From assembly GCF_000331995.1 (NCBI RefSeq), contig NC_020134.1:2080001-2144000 (forward strand): a DNA stretch of 64,000 bases, written 5' to 3'. Below the pieces are notes generated by a model. It was not told the DNA's origin, made no database searches, and saw only the letters and a program-made list of their open reading frames with translations. The DNA is from Thermoclostridium stercorarium subsp. stercorarium DSM 8532. GTDB taxonomy: Bacteria > Bacillota > Clostridia > DSM-8532. Made by a program: the position numbers and the translations under genes. Below are positions 11,051-20,194 of this stretch, piece after piece (the stretch's first letter is position 1; each line of letters opens with the position of its first letter).

Positions 11051-12430
11051 TTATTTGCCTGATTTCAGCCTGTCCACTACGGCATTTGTCAGCGCAAACA
11101 GCGCCAGCACGTTGGGAATGACCATTAACTGGTTGAACATGTCGGAGAGTTCCCACACCATGTCGCTGGTGGTCAGCGTGCCAACGAAGATGAACCCAAG
11201 CGCAGTTATTGTATAAACATTGCGGCTTTTTTCTCCGAACAGGTAAATCATGTTTATCTTTCCGAACAGGTTCCAGCTGAGTATGGTAGAAAATGCAAAA
11301 AAGAACAGGCATACCGCCACAAAGACAGAACCGACGGCTTCGCCGAAGACAGTGCCAAATGCAACCTGGGCAAGGTTTGACTTTCCAATGGTGTCAGGGA
11401 TTACACCGTCTGCAAGGATTCCGTCTTTTGTATACATGGTGGAAATAATCACCAAAGCGTTCATAGTAAGTACTACAAAAGTGTCGATAAATACACCGGC
11501 CATTGCAACCACACCCTGATCATGCGGAATCTTTACATTTGCAAGAGCATGGGCATGCGGAGTTGAACCCATACCGGCTTCATTAGAAAACAACCCCCGT
11601 TTTGCGCCCTGGCTGACGGCTGTCTTCAGGGCATATCCCAGACTGCCGCCGATAATGGCATTGGGCCTGAAAGCGTATTTAAAAATCATGCCAAAGGTCG
11701 CAGGTAGATATTGAATCCGCAACAGTAATACTATACCACTGCCCAGGATAAAAAGCACCGCCATGAACGGGACAACCTTTTCTACAACAGAGGCCAGTCG
11801 CTGTACTCCTCCCAGAAAAATGATCCCACAAATAACAACCAGCCCAATTCCCATAATCCATGCCGGAATACCGAAGGCATTCTCGCATGTGGAGCTGATG
11901 GAATTGGACTGAACCATGCATCCGAAAAATCCCAGCGCAAGCGTGATTGCAATTGCAAAAAACTTCGACAGGAATTTCCCGAAATCACCCTTGAAAGCTT
12001 TTGTGATATAGTAGACCGGACCGCCGTGAATGCTGCCGTCAGGCGCCTTCACGCGGGTCTCCTGCGCAAGAACAGCTTCGGCATAAATCGTTGCCATGCC
12101 GAAAAAGGCAATAACCCACATCCAGAATATCGCACCGGGGCCACCGGTCAGAATCGCGCCGCTGGCACCAATGATATTGCCGGTACCAACCTGGGCAGCA
12201 ACGGCTGTTGCCAGCGCTTGGAACGAAGACATGCCTGCCTTTTGCTTTTCACCATTGAGATTCAGTGAACCAAAAGTCCGGCGCATGCTTTCACGAAAAC
12301 AACGCACCTGCACAAACCGAGTCTTAACGGTATACCAGACGCCTACTGTTACAAGCAGGATCACCAAAACGTAGTCAGAAAGGTAGTTGTTGATTGTCTG
12401 CACAATTGATAACATGCATAATACCCCCAT
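11051..12430 (-). CDS. Sodium:alanine/glycine symporter (AGCS family)
   Basis: 459 residues, an integral membrane amino acid carrier with about 10-11 hydrophobic spans. Family signatures include ALATAVAAQVGTGNIIGASGAI (about residues 70-90) and GPGAIFWMWVIAFFGMATIYAE directly after it. Others are HGGPVYYI and KRGLFSNEAGMGSTPHAHA (about 284-302). It imports alanine or glycine with Na+. An internal ATG at 12415 preceded by GGGGGT is an equally good start and would remove five residues. A glycine riboswitch with its own terminator lies directly upstream, so glycine is the likely substrate or signal. The gene is monocistronic, with a terminator at 10971-11010. Confidence 0.93.
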   Translation of the reverse strand: MGVLCMLSIVQTINNYLSDYVLVILLVTVGVWYTVKTRFVQVRCFRESMRRTFGSLNLNGEKQKAGMSSFQALATAVAAQVGTGNIIGASGAILTGGPGAIFWMWVIAFFGMATIYAEAVLAQETRVKAPDGSIHGGPVYYITKAFKGDFGKFLSKFFAIAITLALGFFGCMVQSNSISSTCENAFGIPAWIMGIGLVVICGIIFLGGVQRLASVVEKVVPFMAVLFILGSGIVLLLRIQYLPATFGMIFKYAFRPNAIIGGSLGYALKTAVSQGAKRGLFSNEAGMGSTPHAHALANVKIPHDQGVVAMAGVFIDTFVVLTMNALVIISTMYTKDGILADGVIPDTIGKSNLAQVAFGTVFGEAVGSVFVAVCLFFFAFSTILSWNLFGKINMIYLFGEKSRNVYTITALGFIFVGTLTTSDMVWELSDMFNQLMVIPNVLALFALTNAVVDRLKSGK

Positions 12431-12459
12431 AAAATTCTCTTCCCTGGAGTTTCACCAAC

Positions 12460-12485
12460 AAAAAAGAACCGCCTGACGGCGGTTC
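12460..12485 (-). terminator. Riboswitch expression-platform terminator
   Basis: GAACCGCC (12466-12473) pairs with GGCGGTTC (12478-12485) around a 4-nt loop. On the minus strand it is followed by TTTTTTG. It lies between the glycine aptamer and the symporter start, as expected for transcriptional control by the riboswitch. Confidence 0.85.
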
Positions 12486-12566
12486 CGGCATATTCAGCTG
12501 GGCATTCTTCGGTGTTTCGCGTAAGATATGCGCTCAAGTCCTGTCGATTACGACAGCTTATACCCG

Positions 12567-12658
12567 GCTCTGTCCGTCTGCCTGAGAGATTCAGCAGAAG
12601 GGATTACAGCCCGCCTGCTTTGCACCGTCGGCACCCAATGAATGGGATTCTCCAGAGC
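12567..12658 (-). ncRNA. Glycine riboswitch aptamer
   Basis: Read on the minus strand, P1 is formed by GCTCTG (12653-12658) and CAGAGC (12567-12572). Between them come GGAGAATC, the core GGGTGCCGACGGTGCAAAG and the hallmark GAATCTCTCAGGCAGA. These match the glycine aptamer consensus (GGAGA, GCCGA...GCAA, CTCTCAGGC). The only clear full aptamer is this one. A half-like element, GCCCGAAGAAGCA...GAATCTGAGGCCAA, lies upstream at about 12680-12715, and a CACCGAAGAATGC segment lies downstream near 12510. Either could belong to a degenerate tandem partner. Confidence 0.9.
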
Positions 12659-13053
12659 TCCCTCCACAGCCAGTCTCCAAGGATTGGCCTCAGATTCAAG
12701 CTGCTTCTTCGGGCTATATTTAATTTGTTATATAGAATACCATATAACGGACGCTGCCGCAACAACAATATCATGATTTTCAAAAAAATCACATTTTGCT
12801 CAAATATATGGCAAGTTTTTTTCAGAAACATAGTTAATTCGCCTGAATCCGTGTTTGACATTCTGCAACAAATTAAGAAATGACATATGTTCATACTTTT
12901 ATGGAGCAGTTTAAAAACCTGCTCCATTCTACGCCAAGCATTTTGCGGGAAATGAATTGTTCGTTTAATCACGTATGTTCATTTCACGAACCAAATAAAA
13001 ACTTCACTTAGGGAATTTGGTAAATACATCTTGGCAGTCTCGGGCGTATTAAC

Positions 13054-13884
13054 TTAATTTGACACTACTAATCTTTCCCCGATTATGATCGCCTTTGAAT
13101 CACTTCCATGACCAATTTCCCTGGTTTTGGCAACAGGAATCCTTTCGCCTGCGAACTCTTTCACAAGTGTAACAATGTCAGGTTGACATTTGTTTTCTTC
13201 CATTTTAGTGAAGGTTCCGAGTAAAATGCCTTTTACCTGCTCAAAAGCCCCTATTTGCTTTAACTGTGCCAGATAAGTTGTCATCTGAGGCACTTCTCCT
13301 CCGTATGACTCCAACAATAAAAGTTTGCCTTTGAGATCGGGGAAATACTTTGTTCCGGACAATTTCAAAAAGCATCTGATGTTTCCGCCAACAACAACTC
13401 CTTCCATGGATTTTCCCTGAACCAGGACAAAAGCCGGATTAAATAGTTCTTTCCTGTTTTCAAACCTGTACCGCTGTTTCTCTGCACAACCGCCGCAAAC
13501 CAGATGTCTCACCTGATATAGAACACTGCATTTGCCTGTCTGGGAATATATCGCATTAATTATGGTCGTAAGATCGCTATACCCCCAAAAAATGGCTTTG
13601 CTGTTCTTAATTGCTGCGTAGTCCAGATCATCCAGTATCTGATTCGCCACATCCCCACCTGAAATATCGTAAATTTCTTCAATATCAGGGTTATTGAACA
13701 TTCTCATCAGTTCAGCGGCACGTTCTTTTCCGGAGCCTGAAAAAACTCCGTCCTTTTCATATATACAATTGCTTAGAATAACTTTATTCCCAATCGATTC
13801 CAAATAGTTAACCAATTCCTCGTTTTGTTTTTTTAATTCCATCTTTTGCCCGTTGGAGCAGGCTACGATCCCTACCGTTTTCAT
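13054..13884 (-). CDS. LD-carboxypeptidase (peptidase S66, MccF-like)
   Basis: 276 residues. The N-terminal TVGIVACSNG and DISGGDVANQILDDLD lead into FWGYSDLTTIINAI (about 116-129). The Ser of GYSD is the family nucleophile. The C-terminal GHGSDSKAIIIGERL carries the catalytic His, with the Glu in GKLLLLESYGGE (about 191-202). Family members hydrolyse the L,D bond in the murein tetrapeptide or cleave microcin C-like adducts; this one is cytoplasmic (no signal). Slightly shorter than the usual 300 residues but with all three catalytic blocks. Ribosome site AGAGGTG. The HAD gene lies 71 bp upstream on the same strand. The substrate (murein recycling versus self-immunity) cannot be decided from sequence. 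Confidence 0.85.
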   Translation of the reverse strand: MKTVGIVACSNGQKMELKKQNEELVNYLESIGNKVILSNCIYEKDGVFSGSGKERAAELMRMFNNPDIEEIYDISGGDVANQILDDLDYAAIKNSKAIFWGYSDLTTIINAIYSQTGKCSVLYQVRHLVCGGCAEKQRYRFENRKELFNPAFVLVQGKSMEGVVVGGNIRCFLKLSGTKYFPDLKGKLLLLESYGGEVPQMTTYLAQLKQIGAFEQVKGILLGTFTKMEENKCQPDIVTLVKEFAGERIPVAKTREIGHGSDSKAIIIGERLVVSN

Positions 13885-13955
13885 ATATGCACCTCTGTAG
13901 CCGGTTCATTGTTACCAAACTGCAGTTAATAATCATAAGCCCGTCATAAATTATG

Positions 13956-14621
13956 TCAAGAACCGCCACTACGGCATAACAAGGAATGAAGATTTTCAAC
14001 GTTTTCAACAATGTAGTCCGCGCCTGCTTTTTCAAGCTCGGCTCTGTCGCCGTAGCCGTACAGGACACCAATCACATCAATGTTATTTTCCTTTGCACCG
14101 ACAACGTCGTGTTCCCTGTCACCAACCATTACTACATTTGTCAAACCGGTCAGGCCGTTTTTCTGCAATGCAAACCTTATAACATCGCCTTTTCTGTCCC
14201 TCGAACCGTCCAGTTCGCTTCCTGAAACATCATCAAAATATCTTAGCAAATCAAAATGTTCCAGAATTTTCACGGCAAAAACAGTGGGCTTGGAAGTTGC
14301 GACAAACAGCTTCCTGCCGTTTTTTTTCAAACTTTTCAAAAGTTCTTCTATGCCGGGATAGACCCTGTTTTCAAACATACCCGTTTCACTGAAGTATTCC
14401 CTGTATTTTTCAACAGCCCTGTTGCACTCTTCTTCGCTGAATCCGTAATAGTCCCTGAACGATACTCTAAGCGGCGGGCCGATAAATTTACACAAACTGT
14501 CGAGATCCTTAACCTCTATGCCGAAACTTTTCAGTGCGTATGCCACCGATTTTGTAATCCCGACTTTAGGATCGGTCAATGTGCCGTCCAAATCAAACAG
14601 TATATTGGTGTACTTCTTCAT
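13956..14621 (-). CDS. HAD-family phosphatase (phosphoglycolate phosphatase-like)
   Basis: About 221 residues from the ATG at 14621, which has GGAGGC 7 nt upstream; a longer frame up to 14645 lacks a ribosome site. HAD motif I is ILFDLDGTLTD (two Asp nucleophile/acid). Motif II is in KLFVATSKP. Motif III/IV is the Lys in GDRKGD...VVMVGDREHDVVGA. The helical cap at about 20-85 makes it a class I HAD. Members act on phosphoglycolate, nucleoside monophosphates or pyrophosphate; the exact substrate is unknown. It precedes the LD-carboxypeptidase gene and may be co-transcribed with it. Confidence 0.88.
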   Translation of the reverse strand: MKKYTNILFDLDGTLTDPKVGITKSVAYALKSFGIEVKDLDSLCKFIGPPLRVSFRDYYGFSEEECNRAVEKYREYFSETGMFENRVYPGIEELLKSLKKNGRKLFVATSKPTVFAVKILEHFDLLRYFDDVSGSELDGSRDRKGDVIRFALQKNGLTGLTNVVMVGDREHDVVGAKENNIDVIGVLYGYGDRAELEKAGADYIVENVENLHSLLCRSGGS

Positions 14622-14723
14622 AAAAAAAGCCTCCGGGTTATACATCTGTTCAATCGTTTTTATGCCGTTATGATTTAGTTATTTCATAAACGGGAGAGTC
14701 ATTGCACTTTAATTTATAATCTG

Positions 14724-15917
14724 TCATTTAAGGTCGATTGCAGACATGTTTTTTAATATGCCCGTTTTTCTGCATGCTTTTATAATGCAGTTCATATCAA
14801 TTTCACTTTTCCTTTCGGACATCATCACTACAGCCGCCTCATTTAAAACCGTTTCGATAGCCGAACAGCTTAACCCGTTAAATTTTTTTGCAAGTTCTTC
14901 TGTCTGTATATCGGCTGAAAGGCGATTTTTCCTTGTATACATCCTGATCAGTTTAATTCTTGTCTCCTGATCCGGATTGGGAACGGTATATTTCAAGTCA
15001 AACCTGCCCGGACGTATAAGTGCCGGATCCAGAGAAGCATAAGAGTTTGTTGCCGCTATCACCAAAACCCCGTCTTCATTTTCAAAACCGTCCATCTCAT
15101 TCAGCATGGCCGTAATAATGCGATTATTTTCCTTATCCACACCCGAACCCGCAAAATTCCTCCGTTCACCGATACCGTCAAATTCATCAATAAACACTAT
15201 ACAGGGCTTATTCCTGCGCGCTTTGCGGAACAATTGCTTTACCTTCCTTGGCCCGACTGACATAAACATGCTTTGAAAGTCAGCACCCTTGGTGGCTATA
15301 AAATTAACGCCGGCTTCTTCCGCCAAAGCCTTAGCAAACAACGTTTTTCCGTTCCCTGGCGGGCCTTCCAGCACAATACCCCTGGTCGGCCGAATACCTT
15401 TTTTCCTGTACTCGTCCGAATGTTTAAGTATATCAACCGCATACATCATTTCCCTTTTCAAATCATCCATGCCGGCAATATCATCAAATGTTACCCCGGT
15501 ATGCTTTACCACCCTGAAGGAGGTAAAGTATTCTCCGAAAATCTTATAAATCACGGTAACAATTATGGCTATAAAGGCCGCATCAAAAAAAATGTCAAAA
15601 ACTACGGCAAATCCGCCTTCACCTTTGGTATTATCCTTAACATCAATTCCGGACAACAGAAGTCTCTCTTTAAAACCGTCGGTTTCCGGGTTGTCCGTAT
15701 AATACTTTCTGCTATCTCCTTCTTTCTGAAATTCGACTCTGTCTGTGTAAATTGCAACACTTTTTATCTTTCCATCTGAAAGGAGTTTGTTAAATTCTTT
15801 ATATTTCACATATGTTCCATTTTCCTGGTTTAAAAGCGCTGCTGCCGCAGCGACGGCAATTACGGCTACACAGGATAACACAATAATCAATCTTCCCTTA
15901 AATCGGTTTTTTTTCAT
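14724..15917 (-). CDS. FtsH-like membrane AAA+ ATPase lacking the M41 protease domain
   Basis: 397 residues. Membrane span at 9-29, an extracytoplasmic FtsH-type domain (KYKEFNKLLSDGKIKSVAIY), a second span at about 103-123, then an AAA+ module with Walker A GPPGNGKT, Walker B CIVFIDEFD and SRH NEMDGF...ATNSYASLDPALIRPGRFD. Compared with FtsH, Walker B ends EFD rather than EID. The protein stops after the helical lid (KACRKTGILKNMSAIDLK). The zinc protease domain (HEXXH, about 200 residues) is absent, and no such frame follows downstream, where the next 79 bp lead into the HAD gene. It may be a membrane unfoldase, an assembly factor or a modulator of the true FtsH. Ribosome site GGGGAAG. The domain loss appears clean, not a frameshift. 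Confidence 0.88.
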   Translation of the reverse strand: MKKNRFKGRLIIVLSCVAVIAVAAAAALLNQENGTYVKYKEFNKLLSDGKIKSVAIYTDRVEFQKEGDSRKYYTDNPETDGFKERLLLSGIDVKDNTKGEGGFAVVFDIFFDAAFIAIIVTVIYKIFGEYFTSFRVVKHTGVTFDDIAGMDDLKREMMYAVDILKHSDEYRKKGIRPTRGIVLEGPPGNGKTLFAKALAEEAGVNFIATKGADFQSMFMSVGPRKVKQLFRKARRNKPCIVFIDEFDGIGERRNFAGSGVDKENNRIITAMLNEMDGFENEDGVLVIAATNSYASLDPALIRPGRFDLKYTVPNPDQETRIKLIRMYTRKNRLSADIQTEELAKKFNGLSCSAIETVLNEAAVVMMSERKSEIDMNCIIKACRKTGILKNMSAIDLK

Positions 15918-16232
15918 AAATCACTTCTTCCCCTGTATTTAAATTATCGTAAGTTCGGCAATGGTATTTTCGCCTACTAAAGACGATAGCTGCATTTTCC
16001 TCCCATAACATTTTCTACGAATAAAATCAGATTTTCAATATATTTTCTTCTTAACTGCGTTCCACAAGTCCGGTTGCATTTGCCTCTTTTTTCAAAGTAT
16101 TTGGGATATTGCCTTTAAAAAACAGTTATATACGGAATTGCTTATAACAATAAGCAACTATCCGGTAATTCCTGAAATCAATCCGCTTCCTTGGAAATGC
16201 CGAGGTATTATTTTATCCTTTCAATCCTGCGG
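15918..16232. other. Intergenic region without recognised gene
   Basis: 315 bp, AT-rich. It should carry the promoter for the FtsH-like gene and the end of the radical SAM transcript. No strong terminator hairpin, RNA motif or ORF was recognised. Confidence 0.4.
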
Positions 16233-17147
16233 CTACACTCCTTCGCCGTTAAACTCGGGGATAAAGCTTTCCAGAGCTGTCTCCCCTTCCTGTATAAATC
16301 CGTTTTCCACCCCTATTTCTATTGCAAAATTCACAAGTTCCTCATATTCCTCCTCGGTTATCTTTCTGTTAAGCTCCGGGTATACCCTATTCTTTGTTAT
16401 CGGGGTGTACTGATTCATAATGCTGATGAATATCCTGTTTCCGTAGGTTTCATATAAGTATTTTATTATTCTCTTGGAGTCCTCAAGGTATCCCGGCAAC
16501 GTCAGGTGCCTTACTATCACACCTTTTTGCATTATTCCCCGCTCATCAAATCTCGTTTCTTTCACCTGTCTGACCATTTCCTCAATTGCCGCTGCAGCAA
16601 CCGCGAAATAATTCCTGCAATTGGAGTACTTTATCGCGGGTTCGTCCGACATATATTTCAAATCGGGCAAATAAATATCAATATATCCTTCAAGCATCTT
16701 TAAGGTTTCTACTTTCTCATACCCGCTACAATTATATACAACAGGAATAATGAGCCCTTTTTGGCGTGAAATATCCAAAGCCTCTATGATATGCGGAACA
16801 TAGTGGCTTGGGGTAACCAGGTTGATATTATTGGCTCCCTTTTCCTGAAGTTCCAGGAAAATTTCCGCAAGCCTTTCTACTGTAATGGTTTTCCCTGCCA
16901 GTCCCTTTGATATGGCCCTATTCTGACAATATACACATCCTAACGCGCAACCGGAAAAAAATACCGTACCGGATCCTTCTTTTCCTGATATGCACGGTTC
17001 TTCCCACATATGAAGCGCCGCCCTTGCAACAACCAATTCATCGGTGGTCCTGCAATACCCTATTTTGCCACTGGTTCTGTCCACATGACATTCTCTGGGG
17101 CAAAGCACACAATCTTTTAAAATATCTTGGAAAATCAGCGAATCCAT
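16233..17147 (-). CDS. Radical SAM protein, PflX-like (COG1313 type)
   Basis: 304 residues. An N-terminal cysteine group DCVLCPRECHVDR...GYC (about 12-33) is followed by the radical SAM cluster motif FFSGCALGCVYCQN (CX3CX2C, about 64-77). VTPSHYVPHIIEAL and YLPDLKYMSD follow in the TIM-barrel. The C-terminus contains SIMNQYTP. This pattern fits the PflX/AmmeMemo-type family related to pyruvate-formate-lyase activating enzymes; its substrate is unknown. No lyase gene is adjacent, so pairing cannot be inferred. Ribosome site AGAGGAT. Confidence 0.82.
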   Translation of the reverse strand: MDSLIFQDILKDCVLCPRECHVDRTSGKIGYCRTTDELVVARAALHMWEEPCISGKEGSGTVFFSGCALGCVYCQNRAISKGLAGKTITVERLAEIFLELQEKGANNINLVTPSHYVPHIIEALDISRQKGLIIPVVYNCSGYEKVETLKMLEGYIDIYLPDLKYMSDEPAIKYSNCRNYFAVAAAAIEEMVRQVKETRFDERGIMQKGVIVRHLTLPGYLEDSKRIIKYLYETYGNRIFISIMNQYTPITKNRVYPELNRKITEEEYEELVNFAIEIGVENGFIQEGETALESFIPEFNGEGV

Positions 17148-17231
17148 CTATAATCCTCTTTTCATATACTCATTGGTATAATTACAAATCTGCTGACTTC
17201 TACAAGAATAATCTGAAACTTTTTGACTACT

Positions 17232-17933
17232 TTATTTCTTGTCTTCAGGAATATCGCACAGAAAGCCTGCATATGGAAATTTATAGAGCATTACCGGTGT
17301 GCCGAACAGATTGACGACCTTACCTTTCGCCGTTCCGCTGATAATCTGCTCCGCCCCCTCAATCAGGCTTGAAATCAATGCCGGATAAACCGGGAATGAA
17401 CCATGAGACGGATATATTGTGTCAAATTCATCAGTATACATGGACAACTTCCTCAGGCTCTCAACATACAGAGACATATTTCTGTGTTCCTTAAACATGA
17501 AAATGTTTCCATCCTGAACAGTATCCCCCGAAACAAGAACCCTGTTGTTTATATCCAATACAGCTATGCTGCCGGGTGTATGGCCGGGAATGAAAATAAT
17601 TTTCAGCGGCCGGTTTCCAAGATCTATGACGTCATTATCTTTTACAGGCAGAATACCGCCCACCCCGCCGTGTGCCCGATAATTATCCTCTTCGTCAGGA
17701 TGCATATAAAAACAGTCAAAGCTGCCGTTCCCTGAAATATGATCGGGATCAGCATGTGTATTCAGAAGCATTACCGGCAATTTTGTGATATTTTCCGCAA
17801 TTTGTTTTGCATCCGGTGTATTCATGCCGCTGTCAATAAGCAGTGCCTTTTCTGTTCCGGCCAGCAGGAAAAAACGTACTCCGTTGTCTTCGATCCGCCA
17901 GGTGGTATCATTTATTTGAATAATGTTAGCCAT
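17232..17933 (-). CDS. MBL-fold metallohydrolase
   Basis: 233 residues. Zinc ligands are visible: THADPDHISG (HxHxDH-like, about 59-68), IIFIPGHTPGSIAVLD (third His, about 110-125), LVSGDTVQDG (bridging Asp) and YPSHGSFP (last His). Glyoxalase II-like hydrolases or beta-lactamase-fold thioesterases share this pattern; the substrate is not evident. The N-terminus (MANIIQINDTTWRIEDNGV) and C-terminus (FLCDIPEDKK) recur as fragments at 30309-30436 and 28757-28812, so a second copy once existed. GGAGGGGG ribosome site 5 nt before ATG. Confidence 0.88.
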   Translation of the reverse strand: MANIIQINDTTWRIEDNGVRFFLLAGTEKALLIDSGMNTPDAKQIAENITKLPVMLLNTHADPDHISGNGSFDCFYMHPDEEDNYRAHGGVGGILPVKDNDVIDLGNRPLKIIFIPGHTPGSIAVLDINNRVLVSGDTVQDGNIFMFKEHRNMSLYVESLRKLSMYTDEFDTIYPSHGSFPVYPALISSLIEGAEQIISGTAKGKVVNLFGTPVMLYKFPYAGFLCDIPEDKK

Positions 17934-18131
17934 AAATCCCCCTCCTAATCAACTCGACAAAACTATACTCATAAGGCAGCTCTGTCAATTTATGTTTCAC
18001 CATGTTAATAAATGAATATTAACGACATATTATGGCATATGGATTATGTGAAATACGTCAAAACCGGTTAAACGTTCCTGCCGATGAAAAGGAACTTTCC
18101 CATGTAATACAGGAAAGCCCCTTCTCAAAGC

Positions 18132-18458
18132 TTAGCGTTCTGTAACACTTTTATCCTGCCTTCTTTTATAAACGACTATTTCCGGATCCGAGCCATTGCA
18201 TCCATATTCGCAGACAAGCAAATAATTCTCATCTGCAGCCACACCGTAACACCGTTCTTTTCCTTCGATTTCAACCTGATTTCCCAAATACATCTTATCA
18301 TCTTCCAGCAGTTTTACCTTTTGTCCATTAGAAAGCGTATATTCCAAATTGATATACGAACCTTTCAATAAATTCAAATCAGTCAAATTTAACCCTTCAA
18401 TTCCCAGCGAATTAAATTCATCAATAATCGCAGTTTTTATTTTTAAGAGTTCTTCCAT
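18132..18458 (-). CDS. Hypothetical protein (108 aa)
   Basis: No recognised domain. The frame reads MEELLKIKTAIIDEFNSLGI, then a predicted all-beta stretch (YINLEYTLSNGQKVKLL, EGKERCYGVAADENYLLV, SDPEIVVYKR). It has a good GGAAGG ribosome site, so it is probably real. It is cytoplasmic and stands alone, next to decayed genes. Confidence 0.6.
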   Translation of the reverse strand: MEELLKIKTAIIDEFNSLGIEGLNLTDLNLLKGSYINLEYTLSNGQKVKLLEDDKMYLGNQVEIEGKERCYGVAADENYLLVCEYGCNGSDPEIVVYKRRQDKSVTER

Positions 18459-18551
18459 ATTAATACCTTCCTTTAATTTATAATTTTTCTCACCGGAACA
18501 GCCGCACGCACCTCAGTTTCCGAACTTGCACCCAATCCCGGATACGGCGCA

Positions 18552-18690
18552 TCATCGGATTTTTCCGGCATGATATTTACTGTAACCAACTGCCTTTGCT
18601 ATATCATCCAGCACGATGCTTTCATCCATATGTGCAATGATATAATCTATTCTGCTTACAGCTTTGACTTTGTCCGATAATTCTATTTTA
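18552..18690 (-). pseudogene. AraC-family regulator N-terminal remnant
   Basis: A minus-strand frame (ELSDKVKAVSRIDYIIAHMD, then VLDDIAKAVGYSKYH) matches the first helix-turn-helix of AraC-type regulators. An AGGAGG ribosome site is still present, but no valid start codon follows, and a stop ends the frame at 18552. The rest of the gene is not recognisable. Confidence 0.6.
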
Positions 18691-18832
18691 AGCCTCCTGT
18701 ATTCAGTATAGCAGAAATGACGGAAAAACACCCGACTAAAATTGCTTAAATATAATACATCAGTATGTGTGAGGTCAATTCATAATATAAAGAAACCCGG
18801 TATCCCATTTGCCTAATGGGAAACACCTGTAT

Positions 18833-19137
18833 TTATACAATAAACCAAACTAAACCAAAAAAATTCATAACACCATGCACCAAGATTGTTGACCAGCAGT
18901 TTCCGGTTTTTAATCTGATAAAGCCAAGGATGACTCCATATACAGCACCAGCAAAAACCTTTGTAATTACAGCAAAACAGTCGCCGGATATCATATTGGG
19001 AACCATATACCCGACGTGCCATACGGCAAACAGAATAATATTCAATGCATAAATTTTGATTTCATTGTCAATCTAAATTCATTCCAGATATAACCTCTAA
19101 ACAACAGTTCCTCATAAACAGGTGTGACAATACTGCT
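18833..19137 (-). pseudogene. CPBP (CAAX-like) membrane protease remnant
   Basis: One frame (from about 19137) gives IVTPVYEELLFRGYIWNEFR, the EExxxR motif of CPBP glutamic proteases, and stops at about 19045. The next frame (19045-18833) gives FAVWHVGYMVP and VITKVFAGAVYGVILGFIRL...ILVHGVMNFFG, the later CPBP motifs (His and the final HGxxN). The N-terminal spans are missing. So the gene is both truncated and frameshifted. Confidence 0.75.
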
Positions 19138-19204
19138 TTATCCCCTAAATTGCATAAAAGCATTTTATCTGTACCGCCGGTAACAAATCATGCAACTGTT
19201 TTCA

Positions 19205-19626
<422 letters not shown>

Positions 19627-19761
19627 CTAATCCTCCTTTTACCGTAATATCAACATTGAATTTTTGAGCTCAGAATGAATGCATTGCTTCGCTTCGGGGA
19701 TGAACTTAAGGAGCAGCCTTTTTGCCTAAGCGAGATATTCCGCGAAAAACCGTATAACTGA

Positions 19762-19797
19762 AAAGGCGCCTTCAAGCTGTGCTTGAAAGGCGCCTTT
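19762..19797. terminator. Long hairpin between nifH relic and glnN
   Basis: AAAGGCGCCTTCAAGC (19762-19777) pairs with GCTTGAAAGGCGCCTTT (19781-19797) with one bulged base. No long T-run follows on either strand. It lies upstream of the nifH relic start (19623), so it may be an old leader terminator for that gene. No gene is evident in the rest of 19624-20081. Confidence 0.55.
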
Positions 19798-20081
19798 GCC
19801 GGATCATCCTCTGAAATCTCCAATATTGGATGAATTTGGGTTCTGTTTACATTATACCGGGTGACAAGTATGATTACTATGCATGCACTTGTATAAGATT
19901 TACAATAGAAATAACAAATTTTTATACAGAATCAACAAATATCCCGGCTGTATGAACAGCCAGACAGACTTTGTTAATTTCAAAGCTGTTCTTGCGCAGA
20001 TCTTTATGCGCCGGACAGGTTTTTCCGTCAATACCGAAAAATCCTTAAACGGAGCATTCCATAAGGATGTTGAGCATGTGC

Positions 20082-20123
20082 AAAAACTGGCAGATAGCCA
20101 CGTCCGGTTACCTGCCAGTTTTA
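20082..20123 (-). terminator. Terminator downstream of glnN
   Basis: AAACTGGCAG (20084-20093) pairs with CTGCCAGTTT (20112-20121) around an 18-nt loop. The minus strand then reads TTTTTGC. It lies 70 bp after the glnN stop. Confidence 0.7.
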
Positions 20124-20194
20124 CATACGATATTTTTTTTCAATTAACCCGATTCTTCGCCAACACATAAAATTGGGCTTCAAACAAGTGCTTA

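Noticed and set aside
12604..12972. 122-aa minus-strand ORF upstream of the symporter
   Set aside because: It overlaps the glycine riboswitch; the conserved bases are those of the RNA, not a protein.
19883..20170. 95-aa plus-strand ORF downstream of glnN
   Set aside because: It overlaps the glnN terminator hairpin, has no ribosome site and shows no domain; its sequence follows from the hairpin and AT-rich DNA.
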